The notes: generated by a model from the letters alone, not told the origin. Counted from the first letter of the stretch, positions 44,924-54,950 are shown. The stretch is 64,000 nt of DNA from Acidobacteriaceae bacterium (GCA_027452245.1 DAIDGW010000249.1:1-64000); one strand, 5' to 3'. Translations and numbers: made by a program.

Positions 44924-46783
44924 TTGAGCTCGGTCTCCACACCTCCTGCAGCCCGCATAAACGGCACCTCCGCAAGTCGAAAGCATCTCTTCGCCTGCGT
45001 GGGACTGATCCTGGTGTTTCTCGCCGTTTACTTCGCATCTATCTTCTCGCCCGGCCTGCTCGACGATGCCGACAGCACCCATGCCGAAGCCGCCCGCGAG
45101 ATGTTCGTCACCGGAGACTACGTCACTCTGCACGTGAATGGCGTGCGCTATCTCGAGAAGCCGCCACTTCCGTACTGGATGGTCGCCACCTGCTACCACA
45201 TCTTCGGCGTGAATGAGGTTGCCACTCGCCTGCCCATGCTCCTCTCTATTTTTCTGCTGGGCCTTCTCGCTTTTAGTTGGGCGACGCAAGCCTTCGGAGA
45301 CCGCACCGGCATCTACTCCGCACTATTCACTTACACCTCGGCCGGCATCTTTCTGTTTACCCGTGTCCTCATTCCCGACGTTCTCCTGAGCCTCCTCATC
45401 GCCGCCTCGCTTTATTTCTTTATGACCGCGCTCGAACCCCGCCGCAAACCATGGCGATGGTATGCCGGATACGCCTGCATTGCTCTCGGCGTCCTTACCA
45501 AAGGCTTGATTGCTCTAGTCTTCCCCGGAGCCGCGGCGTTCTTCTACCTGATCATCACCCGCGACTGGCGCCGTTGGCAAGAATTCCGCCTGCTCTCCGG
45601 ATTTGCCTTACTCCTCGCCATCGCTGCCCCCTGGCACATCCTTGCCGGACTCCGCAATCCCGGTGGCCCCGGTCATCGCGGATTCTTTTGGTTCTACTTC
45701 GTCAACGAGCACTTCCTGCGTTTCTTAGGAAAGCGCTATCCGCGCGATTACAACAAGCTGCCCGCCGCCTTGTACTGGGGATTGCATCTGGTCTGGCTCT
45801 TCCCCTGGAGCTTCTACTTTCCCGCGGTTCTCCGCACCACCCTGCAAGATCGCAAGGCCCGCCGCTTAAGTCAGAAGGGCGCGGAACTCGGCTTCGCCGA
45901 TCGCACCCGCCTGATGTGCTGGATCCTCGCCGGAGTCATCCTGATCTTCTTCGCCATCTCCACCAATCAGGAGTACTACACATTCCCGGCCTACTTGCCG
46001 CTGCTGATTCTCCTGGCCGATGGCGTTGTCCGCAGCGAACGCACAGAATGCTCCACCAAATCTCGCTTCGGATTTCTTCGCACTTCCGCCGCGATCCTCG
46101 CCGTAATCGGAATTGCCGCCAGTATCACTCTGATTCTCGGACTCTGGCAGTCGCGGCACTTGCCCTTCGAACCCGACATCGGAACCGTGTTGGCGAAGCA
46201 CGACATGTCGAAAGACACACTCTCGACCTCGCACATGCTGGACCTCAGCTACGCTTCGTTCGCCGCGCTGCGTCTCCCGGCTGCTCTCGCTGCTTCCGTT
46301 TTGCTGATCGCGCCCTTGGGCTCTTTCCTCCTGCGCCTATGGCGCCGCCACTACGCCGCCACCTGGACTCTCGGCCTCGGCATGGCAGTTTTCCTCGTCG
46401 CCGCCCACATTGCCTTTGGACGCTTCGGCCCCTACCTGTCTTCCAGGGAGCTTGCTCTCGATATTCAGAAAATGGCTCGTCCTAATGACCGGGTAATGAT
46501 TTACGGAGATCAGGCTTTTGGCTCTTCCCTGCTCTTTTATCTATGTCGCCCCATTGAGTTAGTCGACGGCCGTACGACCTCGATGTGGTTTGGATCGACT
46601 TTTCCTGATGCGCCTCGCATCTACCTGACCAGCGCCGACCTGCTGCGTGACTGGAATGGCAACCGCCGCATTTTCCTTTTCGTCCCCGAGTATCAGATCG
46701 ACTCGGCCGAAGCGCTTCTTCCCCCCGACCGATTCGTTGTCGCCGAACTTTCCGGCAAGCGCATTTACAGCAATCAGCCTTAA
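44924..46783 (+). CDS. ArnT-like (GT83) membrane glycosyltransferase
   Basis: Members transfer a sugar from a polyprenyl-phosphate carrier to lipid A or other envelope targets on the periplasmic face. The 619-residue protein has about twelve membrane helices. The first periplasmic loop reads LLDDADSTHAEAAREMFVTG, DYVTLHVNGVRYLEKPPLPY: the acidic D and the EKPPLPYW motif are GT83 hallmarks. A further SKDTLSTSHMLDLSYASFAA loop and a soluble C-terminus (GDQAFGSSLLFYL) follow. The best-supported start is TTG at 44924; no ATG precedes the first helix. Substrate and acceptor are unknown. A dihaem cytochrome gene follows after 53 bases. Confidence 0.85.
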   Translation: MSSVSTPPAARINGTSASRKHLFACVGLILVFLAVYFASIFSPGLLDDADSTHAEAAREMFVTGDYVTLHVNGVRYLEKPPLPYWMVATCYHIFGVNEVATRLPMLLSIFLLGLLAFSWATQAFGDRTGIYSALFTYTSAGIFLFTRVLIPDVLLSLLIAASLYFFMTALEPRRKPWRWYAGYACIALGVLTKGLIALVFPGAAAFFYLIITRDWRRWQEFRLLSGFALLLAIAAPWHILAGLRNPGGPGHRGFFWFYFVNEHFLRFLGKRYPRDYNKLPAALYWGLHLVWLFPWSFYFPAVLRTTLQDRKARRLSQKGAELGFADRTRLMCWILAGVILIFFAISTNQEYYTFPAYLPLLILLADGVVRSERTECSTKSRFGFLRTSAAILAVIGIAASITLILGLWQSRHLPFEPDIGTVLAKHDMSKDTLSTSHMLDLSYASFAALRLPAALAASVLLIAPLGSFLLRLWRRHYAATWTLGLGMAVFLVAAHIAFGRFGPYLSSRELALDIQKMARPNDRVMIYGDQAFGSSLLFYLCRPIELVDGRTTSMWFGSTFPDAPRIYLTSADLLRDWNGNRRIFLFVPEYQIDSAEALLPPDRFVVAELSGKRIYSNQP

Positions 46784-46836
46784 CGCTCTCGTTCTGCTAC
46801 ACTCCTCCAGACTCAACGAACGCCCAGGACGGACGA

Positions 46837-47982
46837 ATGCGAACCAACCCAGTTCTCCCCATCATCGCTTTCCTTGCAATCATCTTTTCCATCGGAATTT
46901 TCAAAACGCAAACTGCGCTCGCAAGTCACCCCGTCGCAGATTCAGAACAAGCGAAAACGGCAGCGCAGGAATTCAAGAATATCCAGGTCCTGAAAGATAT
47001 CCCTGCCGATCAACTCATCCCTACCATGCAATTTATCGCCGCTTCGCTCGGCGTCGAGTGCGACTTCTGCCACGTCCAAGGCGCCTTCGACAAAGACGAC
47101 AAGAAGCCCAAGCTAAGAGCGCGCCAGATGATGGATATGATGTTCGCCATCAACAAAGACACCTTCCACGGCCACCGCGTCGTCACTTGTTACTCCTGTC
47201 ATCGCGGCAACATGCATCCCGTGGGAACTCCCATGGTTGCTTCTGCTGAAATGAGTGAATCAACTCAGCAGGAATCACAACTCGTCAAAGCCCCTTCTGC
47301 CCCCTCCGCTGACAGCCTGATCGACAAGTATGTGCAGTCGCTCGGTGGTGCCGCGGCCATCGAGAAGGTAAAAAGTTTCGCTGCCAGGGGAACCATCGAA
47401 ATGGGTCCGGGCCGCTCCGTTCCAATCGACATTTACGACAAAGATCCCAGCATGCGCATCTCCTACATGCACATGCCTCAAGGCGACAGCATCACGGCGT
47501 TCAATGGACATGAGGGATGGCTCGCGTTTCCGCATGGCCCGGTTCGCGACATGCATGGTCCCGATATCGATGCCGCTTCCATGGACGCCGATCTGCACTT
47601 CGCCACTCACCTCCAGCAGATGTTCAGCTCCGCCAAAGTGGAAGGCACAGAGAAGGTAGATGATCACGACACCTACGTCGTGATTGGCCAGCGCGAAGGC
47701 AAGACGCCCCTGACCCTCTACTTCGATCAGCAATCTGGATTGCTCGTTCGCCTCTACCGGCTCGGCGAGACTGCGCTGGGACAACTCCCCACGCAGATCG
47801 ACTACGCCGACTACCGCGAAGTAAACGGCGTCAAAGTGCCTTATCAGTGGACGCTGGCGCGTCCTAACGGACGCTTCACCATCAAACTGAACGAACTGCA
47901 GCAGAACGTTCCCATCGACGACGCAAAATTCGTAAAGCCGGCTCGTCCTCAGGAAGCCGAACGAATGCCCGATCACCACTGA
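46837..47982 (+). CDS. Dihaem cytochrome c resembling the photosynthetic reaction-centre cytochrome subunit
   Basis: After a signal segment (VLPIIAFLAIIFSIGIF) the protein has the reaction-centre cytochrome pattern: FKNIQVLKDIPADQLIPTMQ, FIAASLGVECDFCH (Cys75, Cys78, His79), KLRARQMMDMMFAINKD and VVTCYSCHRG (Cys118, Cys121, His122). Only two of the four haem units of photosynthetic CytC_RC are present. The C-terminal 230 residues form a separate domain like LolA/outer-membrane-lipoprotein-carrier folds (LIDKYVQSLGGAAAIEKVKS, RLGETALGQLPTQIDYADYR). No photosynthesis genes are here. This pattern occurs in several non-photosynthetic acidobacteria, where its role is undetermined; electron transfer in the periplasm is likely. 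Confidence 0.85.
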   Translation: MRTNPVLPIIAFLAIIFSIGIFKTQTALASHPVADSEQAKTAAQEFKNIQVLKDIPADQLIPTMQFIAASLGVECDFCHVQGAFDKDDKKPKLRARQMMDMMFAINKDTFHGHRVVTCYSCHRGNMHPVGTPMVASAEMSESTQQESQLVKAPSAPSADSLIDKYVQSLGGAAAIEKVKSFAARGTIEMGPGRSVPIDIYDKDPSMRISYMHMPQGDSITAFNGHEGWLAFPHGPVRDMHGPDIDAASMDADLHFATHLQQMFSSAKVEGTEKVDDHDTYVVIGQREGKTPLTLYFDQQSGLLVRLYRLGETALGQLPTQIDYADYREVNGVKVPYQWTLARPNGRFTIKLNELQQNVPIDDAKFVKPARPQEAERMPDHH

Positions 47983-48047
47983 GATAACAAAAGCTGATCG
48001 TTCTGATAAATAGTTTCAATTTCCGCCAAGCCCTCGATAACGGTACA

Positions 48048-48082
48048 TTGAGCGCATCCTGAGTTCTGCTCAGGACGCTCAA
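48048..48082 (+). promoter_or_regulatory. Strong hairpin in the amtB leader, overlapping a possible sigma-54 promoter
   Basis: TTGAGCG and TCCTGAG pair with CTCAGGA and CGCTCAA (7 + 7 bp with a CA bulge) around a five-base loop. No T-run follows, so it is not a classic terminator. CGGTACA-N4-GCGCA at 48041-48056 has GG and GC ten bases apart, as in -24/-12 promoters, and overlaps the left arm. Nitrogen genes are often sigma-54 controlled. Confidence 0.35.
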
Positions 48083-48105
48083 TCCGCTCAGGGGAGCACC
48101 GATCA

Positions 48106-49545
48106 GTGTCCAATAGAAAACGGCGGATCAGCCTGGCGCTGATCGTCCTGTTCGTTCTGGCGTTTGCCCAGTCGCTTTGTGCGCAAGCGGCATCAGTAGC
48201 AAGCGCTCCAACTCCAGCCAACGATACCAGCGCCCGTCTCGCCAAGCTCGAGCAGCAAGCCGCCGACGCAAAGAGCTCCGCCGATAACGCCTGGATGCTG
48301 ACCAGTTCCGCACTTGTCCTGATGATGACCGGCCCCGGCCTCGCCCTCTTCTACGGCGGACTCGTCCGCAAGAAAAACGTCCTCGGCACCATGATGCAGA
48401 GCTTTGCCCTGATGGCCATCGTCACCGTCCTCTGGGCCTTGTGCAGCTTCAGTTTCTCTTTCAGTTCCGGCACTGGCTTCATCGGCGGCTTTCATCACCT
48501 CTTCCTGCACGCTGTCGGCGCCGCCCCCGATCCCGATTACGCGGCAACCATCCCACTGCAAACCTTCATGGTGTACCAACTGATGTTCGCCATCATCACG
48601 CCCGGCCTCATCGCCGGAGCCTTTGCCGAGCGCATGAAGTTCAGCGCCATGGTCGTATTCATGATCATCTGGTCATTTATCGTTTATGACCCAATGGCCC
48701 ATATGGTCTGGGGCAAAGGCGGTCTCCTGAATGCCGCGCTTGGTGGGCGCTTCCCAACTTTAGATTTCGCCGGCGGCACCGTTGTTCATATCACCTCCGG
48801 GGTTTCCGCCCTGGTTTGCGCCCTCTATCTCGGCAAGCGTCTCGGCTATCCCAAAGAACCCATGCCTCCGCATAGTGTCGTCCTCAGCTTCATCGGAGCT
48901 TGCCTGCTCTGGGTCGGCTGGTTCGGATTCAATGCCGGGAGTGCGCTAGCCGCTGGCAGCCTGGCCACCAGCGCCTTTGTCGCTACTCACTTTGCAGCCG
49001 CCTCCGCCGCCATCGGCTGGGCCGCCGCGGAATGGATTCGCAACGGCAAGCCCAGCGTGCTCGGCGGAATTTCCGGAGCCGTGGCCGGCTTGGTCGCCAT
49101 CACTCCCGCTGCCGGATTCGTCGACCCGATGTCTGCTCTGCTGATCGGCCTGATCGCCGGCGTCTTCTGCTACTGGATGGTGGCCACGGTCAAGGCTCGC
49201 TTCGGTTACGATGACTCCCTCGACGCTTTCGGTGTTCACGGCGCGGGCGGAACCCTGGGCGCGATCCTGACTGGCGTATTCGCCTCCAGTACTGTCAATC
49301 CCATCTTCAAGGACGCCGCCGGCAACACGTTGCCCTCAGGCCTCATCCAAGGCAACGCCCATCAGCTTTTGAATCAGCTTGTCGGAGTAGCCATCGCCTG
49401 GGGACTCGCGATTGTCGGCACCTTGCTCATTTTGAAGCTGGTCGATTTGACCATCGGCCTGCGCGTTTCCGACGAAGAAGAAATCCAGGGACTCGATCTC
49501 TCGCAACATGGAGAAGAGGGATACTATTGGGAAGCATCAGCTTAA
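48106..49545 (+). CDS. amtB: Ammonium transporter (Amt/MEP/Rh family)
   Basis: AmtB conducts ammonium across the inner membrane. The 479-residue protein has an N-terminal signal-like helix and linker, then eleven helices. Family motifs are present: MMTGPGLALFYGGLVRKKNV, VYDPMAHMVWGKGG, FAGGTVVHITSGVSALV with pore His, GWFGFNAGSAL, and DAFGVHGAGGTLGAILTGVF with the second pore His. The C-terminal tail ends EEIQGLDLSQHGEEGYYWEA, close to the usual GxDxxxHGExAY docking site for PII. The start is GTG at 48106 with GGGGAG upstream. A PII gene follows after 70 bases and glnD after that. Confidence 0.97.
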   Translation: MSNRKRRISLALIVLFVLAFAQSLCAQAASVASAPTPANDTSARLAKLEQQAADAKSSADNAWMLTSSALVLMMTGPGLALFYGGLVRKKNVLGTMMQSFALMAIVTVLWALCSFSFSFSSGTGFIGGFHHLFLHAVGAAPDPDYAATIPLQTFMVYQLMFAIITPGLIAGAFAERMKFSAMVVFMIIWSFIVYDPMAHMVWGKGGLLNAALGGRFPTLDFAGGTVVHITSGVSALVCALYLGKRLGYPKEPMPPHSVVLSFIGACLLWVGWFGFNAGSALAAGSLATSAFVATHFAAASAAIGWAAAEWIRNGKPSVLGGISGAVAGLVAITPAAGFVDPMSALLIGLIAGVFCYWMVATVKARFGYDDSLDAFGVHGAGGTLGAILTGVFASSTVNPIFKDAAGNTLPSGLIQGNAHQLLNQLVGVAIAWGLAIVGTLLILKLVDLTIGLRVSDEEEIQGLDLSQHGEEGYYWEASA

Positions 49546-49615
49546 ACATCGCCTTTGCTTTCTAATAAACGCGATAACCCCTCACCGGACAAAAGACAAT
49601 TCTGAGAAGAAATTT

Positions 49616-49954
49616 ATGACCAAGGTGGAAGCGATCATACAGAACTCCAGGCTTGAGGCCGTCAAGAGCGCGCTTCAGGAAGTCGGAGTCGAAGGCATGA
49701 CGGTCATCGAAGTACGGGGCCACGGCCGCCAGAAGGGTCATACCGAGGTCTACCGCGGCCGCGAATACAGCATCGACCTCATTCCCAAGACTAAGCTCGA
49801 ACTCGTGCTCGCCGATTCCCTGGTCGACAAAGCCGTGCAGGCCATTTTGAGCGCGGCACGCACCGGTAAAATCGGCGACGGAAAAATCTTCCTCTCGCGC
49901 ATCGACGAGGCCATTCGTATTCGCAATGACGAGCGCGGCGAAGGTGCTTTGTAA
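49616..49954 (+). CDS. glnB: Nitrogen regulatory PII protein (GlnB/GlnK)
   Basis: PII reports 2-oxoglutarate and ATP/ADP to transporters and enzymes. The 112-residue protein is standard: MTKVEAIIQNSRLEAVKSAL, EVRGHGRQKGHTEVYRGREY with the uridylylation Tyr51 in the T-loop, the B-loop ARTGKIGDGKIF and the C-terminal IRIRNDERGEGAL. Tyr51 fits with the glnD gene directly downstream. Neighbouring amtB suggests the GlnK role (plugging AmtB); glnK would be an equally good name. GAGAAG precedes the ATG. The first ATG of the glnD frame (49926) lies within this gene's last codons. Confidence 0.95.
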   Translation: MTKVEAIIQNSRLEAVKSALQEVGVEGMTVIEVRGHGRQKGHTEVYRGREYSIDLIPKTKLELVLADSLVDKAVQAILSAARTGKIGDGKIFLSRIDEAIRIRNDERGEGAL

Positions 49955-49982
49955 GCTTGCAGCACGGAGTGGACTCGATTTG

Positions 49983-52565
49983 ATGGCGACGTCTTCACTG
50001 AGCAGCGGCCTGCGCGACGTCTACCTCAGCGAATCATCCCGCATCCAGCAGCAATTCGCCGCCGCCGGCTCCGGACGCTCCTCCATCCGCGCCCGCACTC
50101 TCCTGATTGAAAACATCCTGCAAACGCTCTGGCGCGAGTTCGTTACCGGCGCCAATTCCAATTCCGAGAATTTCGCCCTCGTCGCCACTGGCGGCTTTGG
50201 CCGCGGCTGGCTGTTCCCCTATTCCGATATTGACCTGTTGTTCCTCTTCGCCGATCGTGAATCCGAGCAGCAATACGCGGAACCCGTTCGCCGGCTCTCT
50301 CGGGAACTGTGGGACCTCAAGCTTAAACTCAGCCCCGCAACTCGAATGCTTGCCGAGTGTGATCGCTTCGACCCTAATAACACTGAGTTCACGATCTCTC
50401 TGCTCGACTCGCGCTATCTGGCCGGCGACCGCAATCTCTTCGACCGCTTGCACCAGAAACTCATTCCCAGGCTGATCCGCCTTGAGGCCGAACCGCTCTT
50501 GCAGGGATTGGCCGAAGTCACGCGCGCTCGCCATGCCAAATTCGGCAATACCCTGTTTCACCTCGAACCCAACATCAAGGAAGCTCCCGGCGGCTTGCGC
50601 GATTACAACGTCGCCGGCTGGCTGGCTCTGATTTCCGCCATGGAAAAGCTGCACGACTGGCCCGAAAGCAGCTCTTTGCGTCCTCCGCTCCGCAGGCAGA
50701 TGGAAGCCGCACTCGATTTCCTGATCTCGGTACGCTGCTTTCTTCATTTTCGCCATGGCCGCGACGACAACACCCTGACGTGGGAAGCCCAGGACGCCGC
50801 CGCCGAAGCCGGAATCGGCGCCGAAGACGCCTCCCCACTCACCCCCGCGGACTGGATGCGTGTCTACTACGGGCACGCCCGCGTCGTACAGCGCACCGTC
50901 GCCCAACTGCTCGAAGAAATTCCCGCCGCCTGGTCATCCGTGTACCGCCAGTTGCAAAGCTGGCGCTCGCGTCTCTCCAACAGCGATTTCTCTGTCGTCG
51001 ATGGCCTTGTCTTCCTGCAACAGCCCTCCGCTCTGCAGGATCCCGAAATCCTGCTTCGCCTTTTCCACTTCATTGCCGTCCATGGCGTAAGGCTAGGCAC
51101 CACGACCGAATACCGCATCGAGCAGGCCCTCCCGGCCTTGGCCGCTACGCCTCCGAAGGGTGCGGAGCTCTGGCTTTACCTGCAGGAAGCTTTATTGCAG
51201 CCTCATGCCGCCGACGCCCTGCGCGCCATGCATTCTCTGCGCCTGTTGACGCTGCTCTTGCCTGAGCTGAAACCCATCGACTCCCTCGTGATCCGCGATT
51301 TCTATCACCGCTTCACGGTCGACGAGCATTCCTTCCTCGCCATCGAAAGCCTCCATCGGTTGCAGCAGTCGCAATCTGAATGGGACCGGCGCTATGCCGA
51401 AATCCTCAGCGAACTCGAATATCCCGAACTGCTTTACCTCGCCCTCTTGCTTCACGACACCGGCAAGGCCGTTCCCCAAGCCAATCATGTCGACGCCAGC
51501 CTCGACATCGCCAGCCGTTGCATGGACCGCCTTGATGTTGATCCCGCCGAGCGCGCCACCGTGCTTTTCCTCATCGGAAACCATCTGGAGATGTCAGCTG
51601 CCCTCCGCCGTGACATTTTCAGTCCTGATACCGTGGCTGCTTTCGCCGAAAAAGTCGGCACCCCGGAGCGCCTGAAGATGCTTTGCCTGTTGACCTATGC
51701 CGACATCAAGGCCGTCAATCCCGAGGCCCTCACCCCCTGGAAAGCGGAAAACGTCTGGCAGCTCTATATCGCCGCCGCAAACTACCTCAACCGCAGCGCC
51801 GACCAGCGTGTTCACGCCGGGGACGAAAAGCTTGCCCGCCTTCGCTCTCTTGCCCCGGTTGCCGGCAATAAGTTCAAAGCCTTTGTCGAGGGATTCCCCC
51901 GGCGCTATCTGCGCGTGCATTCCGCCGAAGAAGTCATGCAGCACATGGGAATGGCGGCTCTCTTAGGTGCCGATCCCGTGCAGCTCGACCTTAAGCGCGG
52001 ACGCCACTGGTACGAATTGACCCTCGTCACCGCCGACCGCCCTTCGCTCTTCGCCATCCTCGCCGGAGTTCTCGCGGCCTGGGGCATGAACATCGTCAAG
52101 GCGAACGCCTTCTCCAATCAAGCCAACATCGTCGTTGACTCCATCTTCTTCACCGACCGCTTTCGCACCCTCGAGCTCAATTTTTCCGAGTGGAACCGCT
52201 TCAAGCGCAGCGTCCGCGATGTTCTTCTCGGCGAGACCGACCTTACCCGCATGCTTCAGGACCGGCAGCGCTCAGAGAAAAATGCAGCCACGAAAGTAAA
52301 AATCGAAACCCGCATCGACTTCGATCAAACCAGCTCTTCCGCTACGACCCTCCTGCAAGTGATTTCTCAAGACCGTCCACGGCTTTTGCATCGCATCGCC
52401 TCCGCTCTCTCGCGTCACGATTGCAATATCGAAATCGCCCTGATTGACACCGAAGGCCAGATGGCAATCGACACGTTCTACCTCACATCAGCCGGCCAAA
52501 AACTCGCCTCCGATCATTGCCGCCAAATCGAACGCGCCCTGCTCGAAGAACTTAAAAGGGAATAG
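49983..52565 (+). CDS. glnD: Bifunctional uridylyltransferase/uridylyl-removing enzyme (GlnD)
   Basis: GlnD uridylylates PII when glutamine is low and removes UMP when it is high. From ATG 49983 the protein is about 860 aa, matching E. coli GlnD (890). The nucleotidyltransferase domain has ATGGFGRGWLFPYSDIDLLF, the conserved GG-GR-D-D motif. GlnD-specific NIKEAPGGLRDYNVAGWLAL follows, then the HD domain (ALLLHDTGKAVPQANHVDAS) and two C-terminal ACT domains (ELTLVTADRPSLFAILAGVL, LQVISQDRPRLLHRIASALS) that sense glutamine. An alternative start at 49926 would overlap glnB by 29 bases. It is in the amtB-glnB-glnD unit. Confidence 0.96.
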   Translation: MATSSLSSGLRDVYLSESSRIQQQFAAAGSGRSSIRARTLLIENILQTLWREFVTGANSNSENFALVATGGFGRGWLFPYSDIDLLFLFADRESEQQYAEPVRRLSRELWDLKLKLSPATRMLAECDRFDPNNTEFTISLLDSRYLAGDRNLFDRLHQKLIPRLIRLEAEPLLQGLAEVTRARHAKFGNTLFHLEPNIKEAPGGLRDYNVAGWLALISAMEKLHDWPESSSLRPPLRRQMEAALDFLISVRCFLHFRHGRDDNTLTWEAQDAAAEAGIGAEDASPLTPADWMRVYYGHARVVQRTVAQLLEEIPAAWSSVYRQLQSWRSRLSNSDFSVVDGLVFLQQPSALQDPEILLRLFHFIAVHGVRLGTTTEYRIEQALPALAATPPKGAELWLYLQEALLQPHAADALRAMHSLRLLTLLLPELKPIDSLVIRDFYHRFTVDEHSFLAIESLHRLQQSQSEWDRRYAEILSELEYPELLYLALLLHDTGKAVPQANHVDASLDIASRCMDRLDVDPAERATVLFLIGNHLEMSAALRRDIFSPDTVAAFAEKVGTPERLKMLCLLTYADIKAVNPEALTPWKAENVWQLYIAAANYLNRSADQRVHAGDEKLARLRSLAPVAGNKFKAFVEGFPRRYLRVHSAEEVMQHMGMAALLGADPVQLDLKRGRHWYELTLVTADRPSLFAILAGVLAAWGMNIVKANAFSNQANIVVDSIFFTDRFRTLELNFSEWNRFKRSVRDVLLGETDLTRMLQDRQRSEKNAATKVKIETRIDFDQTSSSATTLLQVISQDRPRLLHRIASALSRHDCNIEIALIDTEGQMAIDTFYLTSAGQKLASDHCRQIERALLEELKRE

Positions 52566-52618
52566 CCCCCCTCTCCCACGAAATGCCGCTCGCCCTGTGT
52601 TAAATTCGCTGTGGATCG

Positions 52619-53716
52619 ATGCCTTTTTCTGACTTTCACGGCAACGCCGAAACCGTTCATCGTCTGCGCGAGATGCTCGCGCGCGACCGATTCCCCCACG
52701 CGGTCGTGCTCTCCGGTTCTCCCGGAGCCGGCAAGTACACGCTCGCCCTCATGCTCGCTCGCGCCATGAACTGCCTCCATCCACCCGCAACCGACGGTCT
52801 CCCTGACTTCTGCGGAGAATGTTCCAACTGCACGCGCATCGCGCAATCCGCCGATCTTGGATCCCGCTGCACCGAGGCCGTCGAAGCCCGGGAAAATCTG
52901 CGCGATGCCGACAAAAGAGAAACGCGCCTTTTCATTCAAACCCATCCCGACGTCCTGATCATCCCGCCCGACCCGCCGCAATGGATGATCAAGGTCGATC
53001 AGGTCCGCCGCGTCATCGAATCCATCTATTACCGTCCCGCCGAAGGCAACGAGCGCGTCTATATCTTTACCGACTCGGCGTTCATGAAGGAATCCGCCAA
53101 CTCACTGCTCAAGATCCTGGAAGAGCCGCCCCAGTTCGCCACCATTTTCCTGCTCACCGAAAACCCCGGAGAGCTTCTCCCCACCATCCGTTCCCGTTCC
53201 ATGATCTTCGCGCTCTCCGCGCTGCCTCCGGACGAAATCGACCGCTATCTCGCCAGGCACCGTCCCGACTGGAAGCCTGCCCAGCGCGCTCTCGTCTCCC
53301 GCCTCTGCGATGGAGCCGTCGGCAAGGCCCGCAGCTTCGACTTCGACTCCTACGTCGCTTCCCGCGGCGACGCCTTGAAAATTCTGAAGTCTGCGCTCCA
53401 ATCCGGCGATCACAGCGAACTCTTTAAAACCACCGAGTCCTACCGTCCCGGCGCTGAAGGACGCGAGAAGACCGAGCGCCTTCTGCACTCTCTCTACTCA
53501 CTCCTTCGCGATCTGATGTTCGTGCAATCCGGCACCCCCGAACTCGTCCGCAACACCGACATTCAGACCGAACTCCAGCGACTCTCGGATTCCGTCGATT
53601 TCGACTGGATCTCATTCGCCGCCGACCGCATCTCCGATGTCGACCGCGGCATGCGCCGCAACCTCTTGCGTTCCCTCTCCCTCGACGCCTTCGCCGCCTC
53701 CCTCGAAAAAGCATGA
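52619..53716 (+). CDS. holB: DNA polymerase III subunit delta' (clamp loader)
   Basis: HolB is part of the clamp loader that puts the beta clamp on DNA. The 365-residue protein starts [20 protein letters not shown], with [20 protein letters not shown] (a Walker A-like motif of AAA+ clamp loaders), a zinc-type cysteine set [10 protein letters not shown], the [20 protein letters not shown] segment, [15 protein letters not shown] (the sensor 1 region of delta'/tau) and [20 protein letters not shown] with the SRC-like SRS motif. It follows glnD after 53 bases. An extra stretch of about 20 residues lies after the cysteine cluster. Confidence 0.92.
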   Translation: MPFSDFHGNAETVHRLREMLARDRFPHAVVLSGSPGAGKYTLALMLARAMNCLHPPATDGLPDFCGECSNCTRIAQSADLGSRCTEAVEARENLRDADKRETRLFIQTHPDVLIIPPDPPQWMIKVDQVRRVIESIYYRPAEGNERVYIFTDSAFMKESANSLLKILEEPPQFATIFLLTENPGELLPTIRSRSMIFALSALPPDEIDRYLARHRPDWKPAQRALVSRLCDGAVGKARSFDFDSYVASRGDALKILKSALQSGDHSELFKTTESYRPGAEGREKTERLLHSLYSLLRDLMFVQSGTPELVRNTDIQTELQRLSDSVDFDWISFAADRISDVDRGMRRNLLRSLSLDAFAASLEKA

Positions 53717-53846
53717 AATCCGCCGACTTGCCCACTGTTCCCACGTTCTGTGCGGCAGAGGGCGACCAATTGGAACGCCTTCCCTAGCTGACGTCCCCCC
53801 TTCCCATCCTTTACAATCACTGATTATCTTCAAAACCGAACGCGCA

Positions 53847-54902
53847 GTGACTCCAGCCAGCTCCAATCCGTTGACGTTTCAGGAACTTATCCTGCGTTTA
53901 CAGACCTTCTGGGCCCAGCGCGGATGCGTTCTCCAGCAACCCTACGACGTCGAGGTCGGCGCTGGCACCATGGCGCCCGAAACTTTTTTGCGCGTCCTCG
54001 GACCGCGCCCCTACAAGGTCGCCTACGTCCAGCCCTCGCGCCGCCCCGCCGACGGACGCTACGGCGAAAATCCCAACCGCCTCTTCAAGCACTTGCAGTT
54101 GCAGGTCATCCTCAAACCGCCGCCGGAAAATGTTCAGGAACTCTACCTCGAATCGCTCGGCGCAATCGGCATTGACCTGCGCCAGCACGACCTCAAGTTC
54201 GAGGAAGACAACTGGGAAGCTCCCACCCTCAGCGCCTGGGGTGTCGGCTGGCAAGTCATGCTCGACGGCCTCGAGATCACCCAGTTCACCTACTTTCAGC
54301 AATGTGGCGGCGTCGATCTGAATCCCATCTCCGCCGAACTGACCTACGGCCTCGAGCGCATCGCCGCGTTCCTGCAGGATGTCGATTCGATCTACGACAT
54401 CGTATGGGCGCGCGATCCCGAAACCGGACACCCCGTGAAATACGGCGACGTGCGCCTCGCCGACGAATTGCAATTCTCCGTTTACAACTTCGAATCGGCC
54501 GACGTCGAAAAGACGTGGAGGCACTTCGAACTCTGCGAGGCCGAGTGCAGGACTTTGCTGGAAGAGTACGCAGCCCGGGCGAAAGATCGGCATCCACCCG
54601 CAACAGATGGTCACACAGGATCGGAGCCGTTCAACAAAGCGCGCTTTCCGCTTCTCGCTGCCTACGATCTTTGTCTGAAGTGTTCGCATTACTTCAACAT
54701 CCTCGATGCGCGAGGAGCTATTTCCGTCACCGAGCGCGTCGGAGTCATCGCGCGCGTGCGCGCCTTGGCCGTGGGAATCGCAAAAGCCTGGGTTGATCAG
54801 CAGACGAGCGAATCCGGCACGCCGGATGAACCAGCACTGCCGCGGGAGCAGAAACAAAAGAAGAAATCGGCCAAGCCGGAACTGACTCCGGCCGCCACTT
54901 AA
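53847..54902 (+). CDS. glyQ: Glycyl-tRNA synthetase alpha subunit
   Basis: GlyQ is the catalytic alpha chain of the heterotetrameric bacterial glycyl-tRNA synthetase. The protein starts near [20 protein letters not shown], continuing [20 protein letters not shown] and [20 protein letters not shown], and has [36 protein letters not shown] and [20 protein letters not shown], all hallmark motifs. The start is a GTG at 53847; no ATG is near. The last 30 residues are Lys/Pro-rich ([14 protein letters not shown]) and exceed the usual end. The glyS gene follows after a 181-base spacer with a palindrome. Confidence 0.96.
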   Translation: MTPASSNPLTFQELILRLQTFWAQRGCVLQQPYDVEVGAGTMAPETFLRVLGPRPYKVAYVQPSRRPADGRYGENPNRLFKHLQLQVILKPPPENVQELYLESLGAIGIDLRQHDLKFEEDNWEAPTLSAWGVGWQVMLDGLEITQFTYFQQCGGVDLNPISAELTYGLERIAAFLQDVDSIYDIVWARDPETGHPVKYGDVRLADELQFSVYNFESADVEKTWRHFELCEAECRTLLEEYAARAKDRHPPATDGHTGSEPFNKARFPLLAAYDLCLKCSHYFNILDARGAISVTERVGVIARVRALAVGIAKAWVDQQTSESGTPDEPALPREQKQKKKSAKPELTPAAT

Positions 54903-54921
54903 CGCTGTCATCCTGAGCGGA

Positions 54922-54950
54922 GTGAAAATCTCACTGCGTGAGGTTTTCAC
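54922..54950. repeat. Palindromic (REP-like) element between glyQ and glyS
   Basis: GTGAAAATCTCAC and GTGAGGTTTTCAC form a near-perfect hairpin (one mismatched position) with a three-base loop. It is embedded in GTCATCCTGAGCGGAGTG ... GAATCGAAGGACCT (about 54907-54965), a sequence style that recurs as dispersed extragenic repeats in acidobacterial and other genomes. No T-run, so probably not a terminator. Confidence 0.55.

Noticed and set aside
53637-53846. Longer N-terminus for GlyQ
   Set aside because: The extension overlaps holB and has no family similarity; GTG 53847 gives the usual start.
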